Positions 62,970 through 64,000 of a stretch of DNA of 64,000 nt are shown here, in pieces. The notes under the pieces are model-generated. The model did not search any database and was not told the origin of the DNA. It worked only from the letters and a program-made list of their open reading frames with translations. Origin of the DNA: Theristus sp. LFF4_11 (taxonomy: Eukaryota; Nematoda; Chromadorea; Monhysterida; Xyalidae); contig JASANC010004507.1 in assembly GCA_030248135.1 (NCBI GenBank), positions 36,026 through 100,025 on the forward strand. Reading direction: 5' to 3'. Positions within the stretch are counted from its first letter, which is position 1. Every line of letters starts with the position of its first letter. The position numbers and the translations under genes are program-made.

Positions 62970-64000
62970 ATGTCGGATGATCTTGACGTATTTTTCAAAA
63001 AGAAGGCCAACAAAAAGAAGAAAGGTGTTGTGCAGAACATTGAAAAACTTGGCAAGAAGTTGGAAAAAACTGCGAAACGACAAGTGAGTTTAGACAGAGG
63101 TTATCATAAAATTTAAAAAATAAGATACCAGAAAATGGTTTGGTCAAGCGTTGTCAGCGCATGCCAATAACAACAACACCACCACATCCAAGGTTTTTGT
63201 TCCAAGGGCAAGAACTAAGGTGTCATTGCATTTTCTCTATTGTTTAGGAAGAGATTGATCGAGAAGATGAAGAGCGCCAACAGCGGGAAAAAGAGCAGGA
63301 AGACTTCATTCAAAACAGGCTGCAGGAAGACGCAGAATGGATAGATTTTAGTGAAAAAGAAGTCAACATTCAAGAGTTGGGCATCAAGGAGATGGAGCTC
63401 GGGTAGGTTGGATTAGATATGCGTTGCTATTCTGCTTTTCGTGCAATATCTGTAATGTTAGTTTTACTTTTAAGCCTACACAAACCTAATTGGATCTCGA
63501 AACTCATGTCGGTTAAAGACACTGTGCAGGCAAGTGTTAAAAACGTGTGTACTTGCAGCGAAAACGAAGACAACGACGAGAACGAGCGACAGGAGACTCA
63601 GCCGGAAAAAGTGCGCACGTGGGGCGTCGTCGCTGAAAAGGCAGAAGTGAATGGCGAAGTCGAACCACCGAAACCAGTGGTAAATGCAGCTGGCAGTTTG
63701 CCTCGCAGATTGCTGAAGTGATCCAAGTCGTAATCAAGACAGAATTCACGGTTGTAATTCGTAATGTTCCGTTGAAAGACGACATCAATTTTTCAGCGGT
63801 CGGTCTACGTCGCTCCGGCGGCTCGAAAGGCGCAGCAGGCTGCTGAGAAACAAGTGAACGTCGAGGATGAACAACAGTTTCCCAGTTTGGCTGCAGCCGA
63901 CACGATCGCAAAGGAGATCAAGAAAGACGAAAAGCGTATTGAGTGCGTTGATTTCAGATGCGTTTCGTTCATGTACTGTAATTCCAAACTGCATGCACAT
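62970..64000 (+). CDS. CDV3: CDV3-like protein, 3' end beyond window
   Basis: Four exons: 62970-63083, 63248-63402, 63559-63679 and 63797-63942, continuing past the right edge. The start reads MSDDLDVFFKKKANKKKK, like the family's acidic start followed by a lysine run. Then come a charged helical stretch, DAEWIDFSEKEVNIQELGIK, KVRTWGVVAEK, SVYVAPAARKAQ and EDEQQFPSLAAAD, in the same order as vertebrate CDV3. CDV3 is a conserved cytoplasmic protein of unclear biochemical role, expressed in proliferating tissue. The final donor (ATTGA|gtgcgt) is likely but cannot be checked without the next exon. Confidence 0.9.

Overview
This is a eukaryotic nuclear genome fragment with spliced genes, almost certainly from a nematode. 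The evidence is a moulting-cycle (MLT-10-type) protein, a patched-related (PTR) sterol-sensing-domain protein and a DEG/ENaC channel, together with short to medium introns that mostly run GT..AG. A complete NAMPT gene argues against a close relative of Caenorhabditis, which lacks NAMPT. An early-branching nematode lineage is my guess; the sequence does not name a species. All exon models were assembled by hand from reading-frame phase, splice sites and family resemblance.

Layout. About 1-3305 (minus): MLT-10-like secreted moulting protein, cut by the left edge. 5124-11396 (minus): complete 11-exon PTR protein. 11397-17083: mostly non-coding, with a nested transposon. 17084-18903 (minus): MMADHC-like cobalamin-trafficking protein, N-terminal exon unresolved. 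19.6-23.1 kb: transposon cluster. 23862-29183 (plus): CUEDC1-like CUE-domain protein. 29.7-31.7 kb: mariner-like element with a second element inside it. 33020-37205 (minus): DEG/ENaC channel subunit. 37.6-45.3 kb: dense mobile-element region. 46173-50471 (plus): NAMPT, 12 exons. 52300-56797 (minus): SMCR8-like DENN protein, tail-to-tail with NAMPT. 57-62 kb: more nested elements. 62237-62636 (plus): last exons of an unidentified gene. 62970 to the right edge (plus): CDV3-like protein.

The genes are mostly unrelated housekeeping and membrane functions. The one suggestive pairing is the moulting-cycle protein next to the PTR protein, since both families act in cuticle and moulting biology.

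The most unusual content is the mobile DNA. Exact target-site duplications (TSDs) can be read for many elements. They include: (i) four 1.03-1.05 kb and two 0.72 kb elements with telomere-like TAGGGTTRG ends and 8-bp TSDs; (ii) three elements with CATAGTTGTTC-type ends and 8-bp TSDs; (iii) foldback-like elements whose inverted ends are arrays of GC-rich subrepeats (GGTCGATCCGGTACC or AATTCCGGCCCG) with about 9-bp TSDs; (iv) a 270-bp element with 9-bp TSDs, for which a second copy of its host element preserves the empty site. Several are nested, which gives a relative insertion order.
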